Positions 1 through 8,556 are shown, counted from the stretch's first letter. The stretch: 64,000 nucleotides of DNA from Niabella beijingensis (GCF_020034665.1 NZ_JAIQDI010000002.1:2604001-2668000); one strand, 5' to 3'. A program made the numbers and translations. The notes: a model not told the origin generated them from the letters alone.

Positions 1-96
1 TTCATTGGTATAATTGGTTTGCAACCACCAGATCTGAAACCCGGTGAGCACCAGAAATGCAATGATCATTAAAAATAGTAAACCCCGCATTTTCAT
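1..96 (-). CDS. Sensor histidine kinase, N-terminal fragment cut by the window edge
   Basis: Reading leftwards from the ATG at 94-96, 32 codons are open to the window edge. They give one strongly hydrophobic segment followed by FQIWWLQTN. A membrane helix followed by an aromatic-rich F-Q-x-x-W-L motif is the usual start of Bacteroidota sensor histidine kinases, where it leads into the periplasmic sensor. That is family knowledge; no kinase motif lies inside the window. The gene is divergent from the GLPGLI gene at 262, and the space between holds phased TTAACC repeats that may bind its cognate response regulator. It could instead be any other membrane-anchored protein. Confidence 0.45.
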   Translation of the reverse strand, partial: MKMRGLLFLMIIAFLVLTGFQIWWLQTNYTNE

Positions 97-185
97 CAGC
101 TTATCCGTTCCGATACATAAAGAAAAAAATACCGCTGCCGGTAATGTGTCAAAATTAGCCATTCTGCACCGGACGTCTAAAAACT

Positions 186-222
186 TTAACCTTTATTAAC
201 CTTAGAGCAAGACGGATTAACC
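186..222. promoter_or_regulatory. Three phased TTAACC direct repeats between divergent genes
   Basis: TTAACC occurs at 186-191, 196-201 and 217-222, all in the same orientation, with 10 and 21 bp between starts, so the copies lie on the same face of the helix. Direct repeats at one helical turn are typical of OmpR-type response regulator sites. The position between a likely sensor kinase and a secreted-protein gene fits, but the assignment is inference. Confidence 0.4.
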
Positions 223-243
223 TGTTATTGCCATTGCCGAAAC

Positions 244-251
244 TACTTTTG
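244..251 (+). promoter_or_regulatory. Bacteroidota -7 box of the GLPGLI gene
   Basis: TACTTTTG matches TAnnTTTG exactly and ends 10 bases before the ATG at 262, so the mRNA would have almost no leader. No good -33 TTG lies 19 bases upstream. Activation from the TTAACC repeats could compensate for that. Confidence 0.4.
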
Positions 252-261
252 AAAAAAAATC

Positions 262-1119
262 ATGAAGAAAATATTCTTTACGGCCGCCGCTATTTCAATA
301 GTAGTCGTGGTATGGGGCCAGCAACAGCAGGGTATGATAACCTACCGCAGTACGATCCAGATGCAAGGTGCCGGTACATTGCGCGTAGCCGGTGGCAGGG
401 AAATACAGGGACCGGAAGCAGCGGCTTTGCAAAAACAGCTGGACCAGCCACGCATCAGCCACTTCGAGCTCCTGTTCGGCAATAATAAAACACTGTGGCA
501 ATCGGCAATAGAACAGCCGGAAGCCGCCGAACCGGCCCCGCAGGCCGGCAATACGCAGATCCGGTTGAATTTTATTGGCGGTGATGACGCCGTCATGTAC
601 ACTGACCTTACGACAGGCCTGCTTACAGAGCAACGGGAACTCAATGAAAAAAAATACCTGATCCGGGACACGGTGATGCCGCTAAAATGGAAAATAGAAG
701 GCATCACGAAAACCGTACTCGGCTATACCTGCCAGAAAGCCACCGCTATCCGCTATGGCAAACGGATGGTCCCCAGGATGCAGGACGGAAAATTCGAAGA
801 GAAAGAAGTAGCGGATACCACCAGTATCATTGCCTGGTTTACCGGCAGCATACCGGTAGCGGCCGGCCCTGCCTCCTTTCAGAAGCAGCTGCCCGGAATG
901 ATCCTGGAGATGGATATCAACAACGGAAGACAGGTATACACGGCTGTCGCTATTTCGTCAAAAGTGGCGGTGGATAAGATCCGGGAGCCCTCAGGAAAGA
1001 CCCGGATTTCCCGCGCTGCATTTAAAGCCGAAATGGAACGGTCAAGAAAAAGAATGATGGAACAGTTTAAGAATACGGACAGGAGCGGGAATATACACAT
1101 CCAGGCGGTGGGTATGTGA
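262..1119 (+). CDS. GLPGLI family secreted protein
   Basis: A 285-residue protein with an N-terminal signal peptide (about residues 1-20), so it is probably periplasmic or on the cell surface. The GLPGLI family is Bacteroidota-specific and of unknown biochemical role. Its hallmarks are visible: GMITYR just after the signal peptide, a central segment about a displayed residue being cleaved or modified, LGYTCQKA, IIAWFT, and the name-giving motif in degenerate form as LPGMILEMD. A TAnnTTTG box lies just upstream. The LytTR regulator follows after 27 bases on the same strand and may be co-transcribed. The family call is firm; the function is unknown. Confidence 0.85.
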   Translation: MKKIFFTAAAISIVVVVWGQQQQGMITYRSTIQMQGAGTLRVAGGREIQGPEAAALQKQLDQPRISHFELLFGNNKTLWQSAIEQPEAAEPAPQAGNTQIRLNFIGGDDAVMYTDLTTGLLTEQRELNEKKYLIRDTVMPLKWKIEGITKTVLGYTCQKATAIRYGKRMVPRMQDGKFEEKEVADTTSIIAWFTGSIPVAAGPASFQKQLPGMILEMDINNGRQVYTAVAISSKVAVDKIREPSGKTRISRAAFKAEMERSRKRMMEQFKNTDRSGNIHIQAVGM

Positions 1120-1146
1120 AACCGCACAACCATAAAGACGTTATCC

Positions 1147-1911
1147 ATGCAAGTAGTTATTATAGACCGGGAACCATTTGCAGCGGAACAGCTGCAAGAC
1201 ATCCTGGATAGCCTGGACCCGGGCATCCGGGTAGTCAAACAACTTTTTACAGTGGCCGAAGCCACCGCCTACTTTGATAAGAACGGGGCACCCGATCTCA
1301 TATTTTCCGATATTGAACTGGCAGATGGTACCAGTTTTCATATTTTTGAAAAGACAGCGATATCTGCTCCTATCGTATTTATAACCACCGGTACCCAATA
1401 TGCATTGCAGGCTTTTAAAACAAACGGCATTGATTATATTTTAAAGCCCTTAAATAAAAACAGCATCAGTGAGGCTATTCATAAATATGTCCTGATACAG
1501 ACCGCCATATTTAAAAAGCTGGCATACGATCAGTCCCATATTACAGGACCGGGTTCCGCCAAAAACAAAACAGAGCTTCCCACGCGGCTGCTGGTAAAGT
1601 ACTGCGACCGGATCACACCGGTACAGATAACGAATATTGCATTCTTTGAATGCCGGAACAAAACATTACAGCTGACCACAATGGAAAACAGAAGTTATCC
1701 GCTGAGTAAAACACTGGAAGAAACAGAAAAGATCTGCGGCGGGAAGTTTTACCGCGTAAACCGGCAGCTGCTGCTAAACAGGGAAGCCATCCGGGAGGTA
1801 CTGCAGGGCTATTCCCGGAAACTGGTGGTAAAACTAAAGACCAGTGCATTGCCGGACATTGTCATACACAAGGCAAAGGCAACGGAGTTCCTTACCTGGT
1901 TAAGCGCCTGA
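1147..1911 (+). CDS. LytTR-family response regulator
   Basis: A 254-residue cytoplasmic transcription factor. The receiver domain (about 1-120) has the acidic pocket near D7, the likely phosphoacceptor D55 in FSDIELADG, T80/T81 in FITTG and K100 in ILKPL. The LytTR DNA-binding domain (about 150-250) contains a degraded N-Y-T block (CRNKTLQLTT), the SKTLEE segment and FYRVNRQLLLNREAI. Such regulators are normally phosphorylated by a LytS-type kinase, and none is adjacent here. The gene ends 23 bases before a 21-bp-spaced direct repeat that leads into the TonB receptor operon, so regulation of that operon is a reasonable inference. Confidence 0.92.
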   Translation: MQVVIIDREPFAAEQLQDILDSLDPGIRVVKQLFTVAEATAYFDKNGAPDLIFSDIELADGTSFHIFEKTAISAPIVFITTGTQYALQAFKTNGIDYILKPLNKNSISEAIHKYVLIQTAIFKKLAYDQSHITGPGSAKNKTELPTRLLVKYCDRITPVQITNIAFFECRNKTLQLTTMENRSYPLSKTLEETEKICGGKFYRVNRQLLLNREAIREVLQGYSRKLVVKLKTSALPDIVIHKAKATEFLTWLSA

Positions 1912-1934
1912 TCCCCGTACAGCGGCTCCGCAAA

Positions 1935-1972
1935 ATTCCCGATCTCGTAAATGGTATTTCCGATTTCGTAAA
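1935..1972 (+). promoter_or_regulatory. LytTR-like direct repeat upstream of the siderophore receptor operon
   Basis: Two 17-base copies lie at 1935-1951 and 1956-1972, exactly 21 bases apart: ATTCCCGATCTCGTAAA and ATTTCCGATTTCGTAAA, 15 of 17 bases identical. LytTR proteins bind pairs of about 9-bp direct repeats with roughly two-turn spacing. The site follows a LytTR gene and precedes the TonB receptor at the distance expected of an activator site. Binding is inferred. Confidence 0.55.
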
Positions 1973-1986
1973 ACCTCACACCATAT

Positions 1987-4383
1987 GTGGTTCTAAATTC
2001 GCGCAAATTTTTTGTTTTGCAGGAAAGAATCATAACGTTACTGACTACTTTACTGTCTCTTGCATTTGCTGAAGCTGCTGTTGCGCAGGAGGTCAAATTA
2101 AAAGGCCGTGTTCTCACAGAGAACAACAGCCCTGCTGCGTTTGCAACCATCATTCTGGACAGCACGGACTATGGCACTACAACCAACGAGAACGGGAATT
2201 ATGCGATCAACAATTTAAAACCCGGTCACTATAAGATCATTGCTTCTGCTGTTAACAACAATCCACAACAGCAGGAGATCGATTGCCGGGCCGGAGAAAC
2301 GGTCGTTATCAATTTCACCCTGAAAAAACAAACCGGCAGCCTGGATGAGGTAAAAGTCTCCTCATCCTCCGCACATCAGGAACTAAAAACACAGATCATT
2401 AACACGGCCGCCTTTAAAGAGCAGCCCTCCACCCTCATCGAATTAATGAACCGGAGCGCCGGCATAAGGATACGGCAGACGGGAGGATTGGGAGGAAGAA
2501 GCGACCTGATGCTTAACGGATTTCAAAACCGCTCGATAAAATTCTTCAAGGATGGGATCCCGCTGGATTACCTGGGTTCGGGCTTTGATATTTCCCTGGT
2601 GCCGGTCAACATGCTGGACCGTGTTGAAGTATATAAAGGCGTGCTGCCCTTTTCCCTGGGTGCAGATGCATTGGGAGGTGCCGTTAATATGATCGGCAGG
2701 CATACCTTTACAAATTTCCTGAATGTTGCTTACGAGTTCGGTTCGTTTAATACACACCGGGTCTCTTTAAACACATACCACACCAACAGATCGGGCCGGT
2801 TCTTTGCCGGCCTCAACGGTTTCTATAATTATTCCGACAACGACTACCGGGCGGATGTTCAAACGCTGGACCCCGAAACCGGCATCAAGGAAGATTACCG
2901 GGCAAGGCTCTTTCATAACAAGTTTTCAAATGACTATCTTGAAGGATATACCGGTGTAAAAAATCTGTCATGGGCAGATGAATTAAAACTGTCCGTCACC
3001 GCTTTTTCCATCAACCGGCAGCTCCAGTTCGGCAGTACCATGGACCAGCCCTTTGGTGCGGCAAAAGGATTGCAGAACGCCGTTGTTCCTGCGCTCAATT
3101 ACAAAAAACAACTGTGGAATGATCAGTTCTCCATTAACCAGTTCGTTGCCTATAGCGCTATCCGTTCAAAAACCATCGACACAGCACACGGCTCCTACGA
3201 CTGGAGAGGCGTCTACACTTATAACCCTTCAGGTATCGGGGAGCTCTCTGCCAAAGGCAGTTTGTCGGATATCCTTTTTCAAAATTATATTTCAAGATCC
3301 AATCTCACCTATGCCCTGAACGGGCATCACCGGCTGAACCTGAATGCCGTTTACAATAAATACCGCAGAACCGGTGAAGATCCTTATGGCAACAAATTCA
3401 AAAACGGAGTGGATGCACTTACCCCTCCGGCCGGTTATGAAAAGTTCATTGTGGCATTGGGCCTCACCTCAGACTTTCCCAGCAAAAAATTGCAGAACAG
3501 TTTTGCCCTGAAATGGTTCCGGTACCAGACAAATGCCACAGATGCCGACTTTCAGGGCAATGAAGTGACCACACAAAATAAAAGAAGTGCCTGGGGCGTA
3601 TCAGAAGGGCTACGCTTTAATGTAAGTCAGTACGCCTCCTTTTACCTTTCGGGGGAGTCGGCCCTGCGGCTGCCGGAGCTGGATGAGCTTTTTGGAGATG
3701 GTAATCTGAAGCTCTCTAATTTCAACCTGAAACCCGAACGCAGCATTAACATCAGTTTAAGTTACAAAGTCGCTGTTCCCGGCAATTATTCAGCAGAGAT
3801 CAATACTTTTTACCGGCGTACAAAGGACATGATCCTGCTGATGCCCCACAACCTCCTGTTTTCCCAGAGTCAGAATGTGGAAAATGTACATGGCTACGGA
3901 CTGGATGCGGATGGTCGTTATTTTATTACCCGCTGGCTGGATGCATCCGCCAATTTTACTTATCAGAACCTGAGGGTATTTAATACCGGTTACCAGCTTA
4001 CTGAAGGTGCCCGCCTTCGTAACACCCCTTATTTTTTCGCTAATGCCGGGCTGAATGCAAAATTCCGGCATGTCGCTTTAGCCGAAGATAACATCAGCAT
4101 CTACTGTTACTATTCATTTGTAAGGGAATACTACCTGGACTATATTCCCAGGGACCTGGAGCCGGATGGCTTCCTGGGATTGTTCGGCAGGGCCAATCTT
4201 GATGCACGGAATATCATTCCCAACCAGCACCTGGTAACGGCCGGTTTCACCTATTTCCCTTACAAGAGCCGTTATTCGATCGGCCTGCAGGTAAAGAACC
4301 TGTTTAACGAAGCCATTTATGACAACTTTAAAATACAAAATCCCGGAAGGAATTTCTCAGTAAAACTCAATTATTCATTATAA
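1987..4383 (+). CDS. TonB-dependent outer membrane receptor (XusA-like)
   Basis: An outer membrane gated channel of about 798 residues. After the signal peptide (ending AVA-QE) come a carboxypeptidase-like domain (about 35-115), a plug (about 130-235, with DGIPLDY and VEVYKGVLP..GADALGGAVNMI), and a 22-strand-type barrel ending in the usual aromatic C-terminus. It heads an operon with a DUF4374 lipoprotein and a PepSY protein, the order of the Bacteroides XusABC xenosiderophore system, so an iron-siderophore substrate is likely. The start is uncertain. The GTG at 1987 gives the longest reading, while a TTG at 2017 gives a compact signal peptide and leaves room for a promoter below the LytTR repeat. 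Confidence 0.88.
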   Translation: MVLNSRKFFVLQERIITLLTTLLSLAFAEAAVAQEVKLKGRVLTENNSPAAFATIILDSTDYGTTTNENGNYAINNLKPGHYKIIASAVNNNPQQQEIDCRAGETVVINFTLKKQTGSLDEVKVSSSSAHQELKTQIINTAAFKEQPSTLIELMNRSAGIRIRQTGGLGGRSDLMLNGFQNRSIKFFKDGIPLDYLGSGFDISLVPVNMLDRVEVYKGVLPFSLGADALGGAVNMIGRHTFTNFLNVAYEFGSFNTHRVSLNTYHTNRSGRFFAGLNGFYNYSDNDYRADVQTLDPETGIKEDYRARLFHNKFSNDYLEGYTGVKNLSWADELKLSVTAFSINRQLQFGSTMDQPFGAAKGLQNAVVPALNYKKQLWNDQFSINQFVAYSAIRSKTIDTAHGSYDWRGVYTYNPSGIGELSAKGSLSDILFQNYISRSNLTYALNGHHRLNLNAVYNKYRRTGEDPYGNKFKNGVDALTPPAGYEKFIVALGLTSDFPSKKLQNSFALKWFRYQTNATDADFQGNEVTTQNKRSAWGVSEGLRFNVSQYASFYLSGESALRLPELDELFGDGNLKLSNFNLKPERSINISLSYKVAVPGNYSAEINTFYRRTKDMILLMPHNLLFSQSQNVENVHGYGLDADGRYFITRWLDASANFTYQNLRVFNTGYQLTEGARLRNTPYFFANAGLNAKFRHVALAEDNISIYCYYSFVREYYLDYIPRDLEPDGFLGLFGRANLDARNIIPNQHLVTAGFTYFPYKSRYSIGLQVKNLFNEAIYDNFKIQNPGRNFSVKLNYSL

Positions 4384-4400
4384 AATTTATACACGTGATT

Positions 4401-5624
4401 ATGAAACTATTTCGCCGACATACTTATTGGGCACTGCTGTGCAGCCTGTTTTTTGTTTCATGCAGTAAGAGCGACAGTCCGGAAACAGACGATGCTTCAG
4501 GCAAAAAATCCGATTATGTATTGTTCACCAATTCGCAGGATCTGGCAACAACCGGATACATGACGGCTTACAACAAAATGCCCGAAGGGGATTTTAAAAA
4601 TGCGGGGAGCAATACGGTTCAGTTCAAATCCGCATTTGGGTTTACCAAATTCGGCAGGTGGATCTTCACCCGGTCAAACATTTCCGGTACGGCAGGGATC
4701 CAAAAACTTACCGTCGACGGAAGCGGCAAGATCACAGAAGCCGGCTTCCTGGCCAACGGGCAGATGTTCCATATCGTAAATGAAACGGCCGGGTACTACC
4801 TGGACCCCACGCGGGGAACGATGAAGCTGCAGCTCTTCAACCCCACAACCATGCAACGTACCGGGGAGATCGACCTTTCCTCCCTCGGCATCGATCCTTC
4901 CACGGCAGCTTACCAGGCAGTAGGCCAGCATACACTGGCATCAAAAGAGGGCAAACTCTATGCGGGCATTACCTACGGGGCCTCCCTGCAACGCGGAGGT
5001 TATGGCGATGATGTATTCAATTATACAGAACTGGCGGTAATAGATATTGCCACCAATAAACTGGAAAAGAAGATCCGGTACGATGGTCTTAAAGGTTTCG
5101 GATGGGGTTCAAGCGCCAATAAAATGTGGTCGCTGGGCGATGACGGGGCGCTTTACTTTTATGCATCAGGTCTGTCGGAGGGTGTTACCAATTCCGCCAT
5201 TGTCCGTATCAAAAAAGGTGAAACAGATTTTGACAGGACCTGGATCTACAGGGCATCCGCCTTACAGGCCAAGAACTCGCTGGTGACCGCCCTTGTAAAA
5301 AACGGCAAGCTTTATATCCAGTCCCCTTCCGAGCCATTAGCTGCGGACTACAGCAACCTCGCCGATCCTATATGGAGTTATTACGCCGTAGACATGAACA
5401 CCATGCAGGCCTCCAGGATCACCGGCACGCCGGCCAGCAGGTATGCCCATTCCAACGAACAGGCGATCACCGAAATTGACGGAAAGATCTACTTGTGGAT
5501 CGGCAACTCCGCCACAGGAGAACATGGTTATTATTTACTGAATACAGCAAACAATACAGCAACAAAAGCATTTGACGTTACCGATGCCGGACTGATATCC
5601 GGCTTTATAAAACTAGACGACTAA
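4401..5624 (+). CDS. DUF4374 surface lipoprotein (XusB-like siderophore binder)
   Basis: About 407 residues starting at the ATG 4401 (a GTG two codons upstream is possible). A lipoprotein signal ends at C21, followed by an acidic stretch (SKSDSPETDD) that resembles the Bacteroidota surface-export signal. The remainder is rich in blade-like beta repeats with GK.Y..I patterns, consistent with the beta-propeller fold reported for XusB. It sits 17 bases after the TonB receptor and 11 bases before the PepSY gene. In Bacteroides thetaiotaomicron the equivalent lipoprotein captures enterobactin-type siderophores. The substrate here is inferred from gene order and family only. Confidence 0.82.
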   Translation: MKLFRRHTYWALLCSLFFVSCSKSDSPETDDASGKKSDYVLFTNSQDLATTGYMTAYNKMPEGDFKNAGSNTVQFKSAFGFTKFGRWIFTRSNISGTAGIQKLTVDGSGKITEAGFLANGQMFHIVNETAGYYLDPTRGTMKLQLFNPTTMQRTGEIDLSSLGIDPSTAAYQAVGQHTLASKEGKLYAGITYGASLQRGGYGDDVFNYTELAVIDIATNKLEKKIRYDGLKGFGWGSSANKMWSLGDDGALYFYASGLSEGVTNSAIVRIKKGETDFDRTWIYRASALQAKNSLVTALVKNGKLYIQSPSEPLAADYSNLADPIWSYYAVDMNTMQASRITGTPASRYAHSNEQAITEIDGKIYLWIGNSATGEHGYYLLNTANNTATKAFDVTDAGLISGFIKLDD

Positions 5625-5635
5625 TTTTCAACAAT

Positions 5636-6781
5636 ATGAAAGTAGCTACTGCCAAAAAATGGTTCTGGTGGCATAAGTGGACCAGTCTTATCTGTACTCT
5701 TTTCTTATTGATGTGGTGTATTACTGGATTACCACTTATATTCCATCACGAGATTGAGGAATGGCTGGAGCCGGAACATCATCCGGCTGTTGCCGCCGGA
5801 ACGCCAAAGAGTCTCGACTCCCTGTTACAGGAAGGCCGGAGGAACAACCCGGACAAAATTCCCCGGTATATTTTCTGGGATGATGAGGTACCTGAAAAAG
5901 TAACCTTCGATTTCGCACCCAGTATGGATGCCGAATATACAAAAAGCAGTTACGTTTCATTTAACCGGTTCACCGGTGCCCCCATGCCGTCACTGAACCC
6001 GAATGGCATCATGACAAAGATACTTCGGATTCATGCCGATCTGTTCCTGGGTATCGGCGGCAAACTGTTCCTGGGCCTGGTGGGCATCATTTTTGTCATT
6101 GCCATCATCAGCGGCGTGGTATTGTATGGCAGTATTATGAAGAAGTTTGATTTCGGGATGGTCCGCAAGTATAAATCAAAAAGACTGCAGTGGCTGGACA
6201 CCCATAATCTTATCGGCATCATCACGCTTTGCTGGGCTGCAGTTGTGGGGCTTACCGGTATCATCAATTGTTTGTCGGATGTGGTGCTGGCGTTATGGCA
6301 GCGCGGACAGCTGGCAGAAATGACAGCGCCCTATGTTCATCAAAAACCGGTTGAAGGCAAACTGGCATCACTCGACAGCACAGTGGCAGTGGCACAGCGT
6401 GCAGCACCCGATATGGAGATGAGGATCATCGCCTACCCCGGCAGCATTTTTTCCAGCAAACACCACTACGCCGTGTTCATGAATGGCAAAAGCCCTGTCA
6501 CCTCCCGCTTACTGAAGCCGGCGCTTATTGACGCCAAAACAGCACAGCTGACGGATATCCGGGCGATGCCCTGGTATGTGAACGGGTTATTCATTTCGCA
6601 ACCACTGCATTTTGGTGATTATGGAGGCCTGCCGCTCAAGATCATCTGGACCCTCTTTGATCTTGCCACCATCATTGTGCTGATCACAGGGCTGTATTTA
6701 TGGATCAAACGGCGCAAGGCCGCCAGACAACAGTGGTCACTTATTGAAGAAAAAGAAGCAATTGATTATGCCAAAGAATAA
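5636..6781 (+). CDS. PepSY-associated membrane protein (XusC-like reductase)
   Basis: An inner membrane protein of 381 residues with four predicted helices: about 12-35, 135-160, 190-215 and 340-362. The periplasmic loops carry PepSY-type segments (FNRFTGAP, and a second block before MPWYVNGLF). Histidines near helix ends (WWHKWTS, RIHADLFLG, DTHNLIG, LHFGDYGG) fit the heme-binding arrangement proposed for PepSY-TM ferric reductases. As third gene of the receptor operon it probably reduces siderophore-bound iron in the periplasm. That role is known for relatives and inferred here. Confidence 0.85.
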   Translation: MKVATAKKWFWWHKWTSLICTLFLLMWCITGLPLIFHHEIEEWLEPEHHPAVAAGTPKSLDSLLQEGRRNNPDKIPRYIFWDDEVPEKVTFDFAPSMDAEYTKSSYVSFNRFTGAPMPSLNPNGIMTKILRIHADLFLGIGGKLFLGLVGIIFVIAIISGVVLYGSIMKKFDFGMVRKYKSKRLQWLDTHNLIGIITLCWAAVVGLTGIINCLSDVVLALWQRGQLAEMTAPYVHQKPVEGKLASLDSTVAVAQRAAPDMEMRIIAYPGSIFSSKHHYAVFMNGKSPVTSRLLKPALIDAKTAQLTDIRAMPWYVNGLFISQPLHFGDYGGLPLKIIWTLFDLATIIVLITGLYLWIKRRKAARQQWSLIEEKEAIDYAKE

Positions 6782-6959
6782 ACAACCGCTTTTCCTCCGG
6801 TTATGGGGCAAGCCGCTCCTGCTTTTCATACTGACACTTGCAGGTCTTGTATTATGCCTGGTCAAAGAAGGCGTCTGGGACCTTTTGTCCTGGATTCTTC
6901 TTGCAGTTCCATTGATCCTGATCCTCAGGCATTACTGCTGGCAAAAAAAGCAGGAATAA
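6768..6959 (+). CDS. Small two-helix inner membrane protein
   Basis: A 63-residue protein starting at the ATG 6768, which overlaps the last 14 bases of the PepSY gene and so suggests translational coupling. The sequence is a basic N-terminus (MPKNKQPLFLRLWGKP), two hydrophobic helices (about 16-33 and 38-54) separated by EGVWD, and a basic C-terminal tail. It matches no family I can name. Its fixed place at the end of the operon suggests an accessory subunit of the PepSY reductase. Confidence 0.65.
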   Translation: MPKNKQPLFLRLWGKPLLLFILTLAGLVLCLVKEGVWDLLSWILLAVPLILILRHYCWQKKQE

Positions 6960-7163
6960 GCGAAAAGAGATCCGGACCAGAAAGCTCCGCATTTTTGCAG
7001 GAAGACCAGCGGAGGCACAATGCCAGCTACCGGGCTGTTTTTGATCATTCGATTACACCGATCCGATTTTAATCCGGAGCAGTATAACAGGATGAACGCA
7101 GAATTTCTTTATTTTGCATTCAGAAGACCCAATATATCAAAAACAGCAAAACAACACTGCCTT

Positions 7164-7766
7164 ATGAGCAAAGGACTGGATCCCGGACAGGTACGGGAAT
7201 ACTATCAGCAACTGGACAATCATGAACTGATGCGCATCGCGCTGCACGATGCTGCCGGACTGACACCTGAGGCACAGGAAATCGTAAACCAGGAGATAGA
7301 AAAACGTAACCTGGGCACTGCGGCTGCCGATGCCGTACGTGTACAGAATAAAACACACAGCCTGGAAGAAATCGACGCTTACTGCGCACTGGCCCGTCAT
7401 TTAAATTGCCCGCAATGCGGAAGCGCCGCTGTGCCGCTCAATGGCGCGCTGATCAGCAGTACTATCAGTGTTCTAATAGTAACGATCCAGAATAAAAAAC
7501 TGAAGATCGCCTGTCCCGGCTGCCTGGACAGGGCGAACGGTAATGCCATTACAACCACCTTACTGCTCGGCTGGTGGGGTATCCCCTGGGGACCGATAAG
7601 GACCATCCAGTCATTAGGTCACAATAACAAAAGTAAAACAACCAACCACGAAGAAGGACCGAACGATTATTTAAGAAATTTTGTAATGGCCAATATCGGA
7701 GCTTTTGAAATGTATAAAAACAATAAGGCACAGTTGCAGCAACTGATCTCCGTTGCATTAGAATAA
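7164..7766 (+). CDS. Zinc-ribbon membrane protein of unknown function
   Basis: The reading frame is open from 7020, but the ATG at 7164 (MSKGLD) is the likely start, giving 200 residues. The N-terminal half is helical and acidic (about 1-75). It is followed by CPQC (about 90) and CPGC (about 124), a pair of CxxC knuckles likely to bind zinc. Between them lies a hydrophobic stretch (ISSTISVLIVTI), and after them a second one (TTLLLGWWGIPWG). An amphipathic helical tail with NKAQLQQL follows. Bacteroidota proteins of this layout are unnamed. It stands alone, convergent with the methyltransferase. Confidence 0.7.
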   Translation: MSKGLDPGQVREYYQQLDNHELMRIALHDAAGLTPEAQEIVNQEIEKRNLGTAAADAVRVQNKTHSLEEIDAYCALARHLNCPQCGSAAVPLNGALISSTISVLIVTIQNKKLKIACPGCLDRANGNAITTTLLLGWWGIPWGPIRTIQSLGHNNKSKTTNHEEGPNDYLRNFVMANIGAFEMYKNNKAQLQQLISVALE

Positions 7767-7836
7767 CAGCGCGGACCTTTTACTGCGGCGTACAAGCGCT
7801 TTCTGTGAGGATAATGACCGGTGCCCCTCCGGTGGA

Positions 7837-8511
7837 TCATTCTTTTTTACCCACCATGACAACAAAAGGCCGCATCACCGGTTTGCCGGTATTGCTGACG
7901 ATCTGCTCTTCATGACGAATGGTGGTAATGCCGGCAAATCCCGCTCCGGCAAACAACTGTTCCACTTCATCGGCTTCATAAAGGGTGAACCCGAACCGGG
8001 TAAAAGGCAGCGTTGCTCCAAAGGATCGCTCGATAAAGGCCAGTGCCATGCGCCCGCCTGCTGTCAGTACGCGGTAACAGCCGGCAAACTGATGTTCCGG
8101 AGCAGGCCAGAAATAAAGGGTATTGACGCTGAAGATCGCGTTAAAATGATCCGCCTCAAAAGGCAGGGGCATTCCAGCCTCCGTTTTGAGAAATACAGCC
8201 TTGCCGGCAGCGGTCAGCTGCTGATTGCCGGCCTGCGCGGTCTCCACCATCAGATCGGAAATATCCACCCCATGGTAGCGCAGGCTGGTGTTGGTTGCAA
8301 AAAGGTCCGGCACATGCAAACCGCTTCCAAAACCGATCTCAAGAACCTCCTGCACGGCAGAAAGTTCCAGGACATCCACTGTTTTCCCGATCATGTTCCT
8401 GTTTGCTGCAAACATCTGTGCCGCCACTTCGGATCCGCCGGCACCCGAAGGACAACGGAGCTGCGCCGCCAGTTCCCGGAAATCCGTTTCGTGCCCGGAG
8501 TTTTTTTCCAT
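7837..8511 (-). CDS. Class I SAM-dependent methyltransferase
   Basis: The chosen start at 8511 (MEKNSG) gives 224 residues; the frame extends to 8541, but a -7-like box lies inside that extension. The SAM-binding motif I is VLEIGFGSGLH, followed by the acidic end of strand 2 (YHGVDIS), FNAIFSVNTLYFW (motif II region) and GGRMALAFIE (motif III), the order of UbiE/COQ5-like small-molecule methyltransferases. The substrate cannot be told. It is monocistronic between a convergent and a codirectional gene. Confidence 0.85.
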   Translation of the reverse strand: MEKNSGHETDFRELAAQLRCPSGAGGSEVAAQMFAANRNMIGKTVDVLELSAVQEVLEIGFGSGLHVPDLFATNTSLRYHGVDISDLMVETAQAGNQQLTAAGKAVFLKTEAGMPLPFEADHFNAIFSVNTLYFWPAPEHQFAGCYRVLTAGGRMALAFIERSFGATLPFTRFGFTLYEADEVEQLFAGAGFAGITTIRHEEQIVSNTGKPVMRPFVVMVGKKE

Positions 8512-8523
8512 AACTATTTCCTG

Positions 8524-8556
8524 CAAAGGTCCCGGTTTCATTCGTAATCTGATTAC
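8524..8556 (-). promoter_or_regulatory. Promoter region with GTAATC-T-GATTAC palindrome
   Basis: A perfect 13-base palindrome, GTAATC-T-GATTAC, lies at 8544-8556. Immediately downstream on the minus strand is GACCTTTG (8531-8524), one mismatch from the TAnnTTTG box, ending 12 bases before the methyltransferase start at 8511. A palindrome in the -15 to -35 zone is a plausible repressor operator. The cognate factor is unknown. Confidence 0.35.

Noticed and set aside
7912..8547. Plus-strand ORF of 211 codons opposite the methyltransferase
   Set aside because: The methyltransferase motifs on the other strand explain the sequence; this frame is a mirror artefact.
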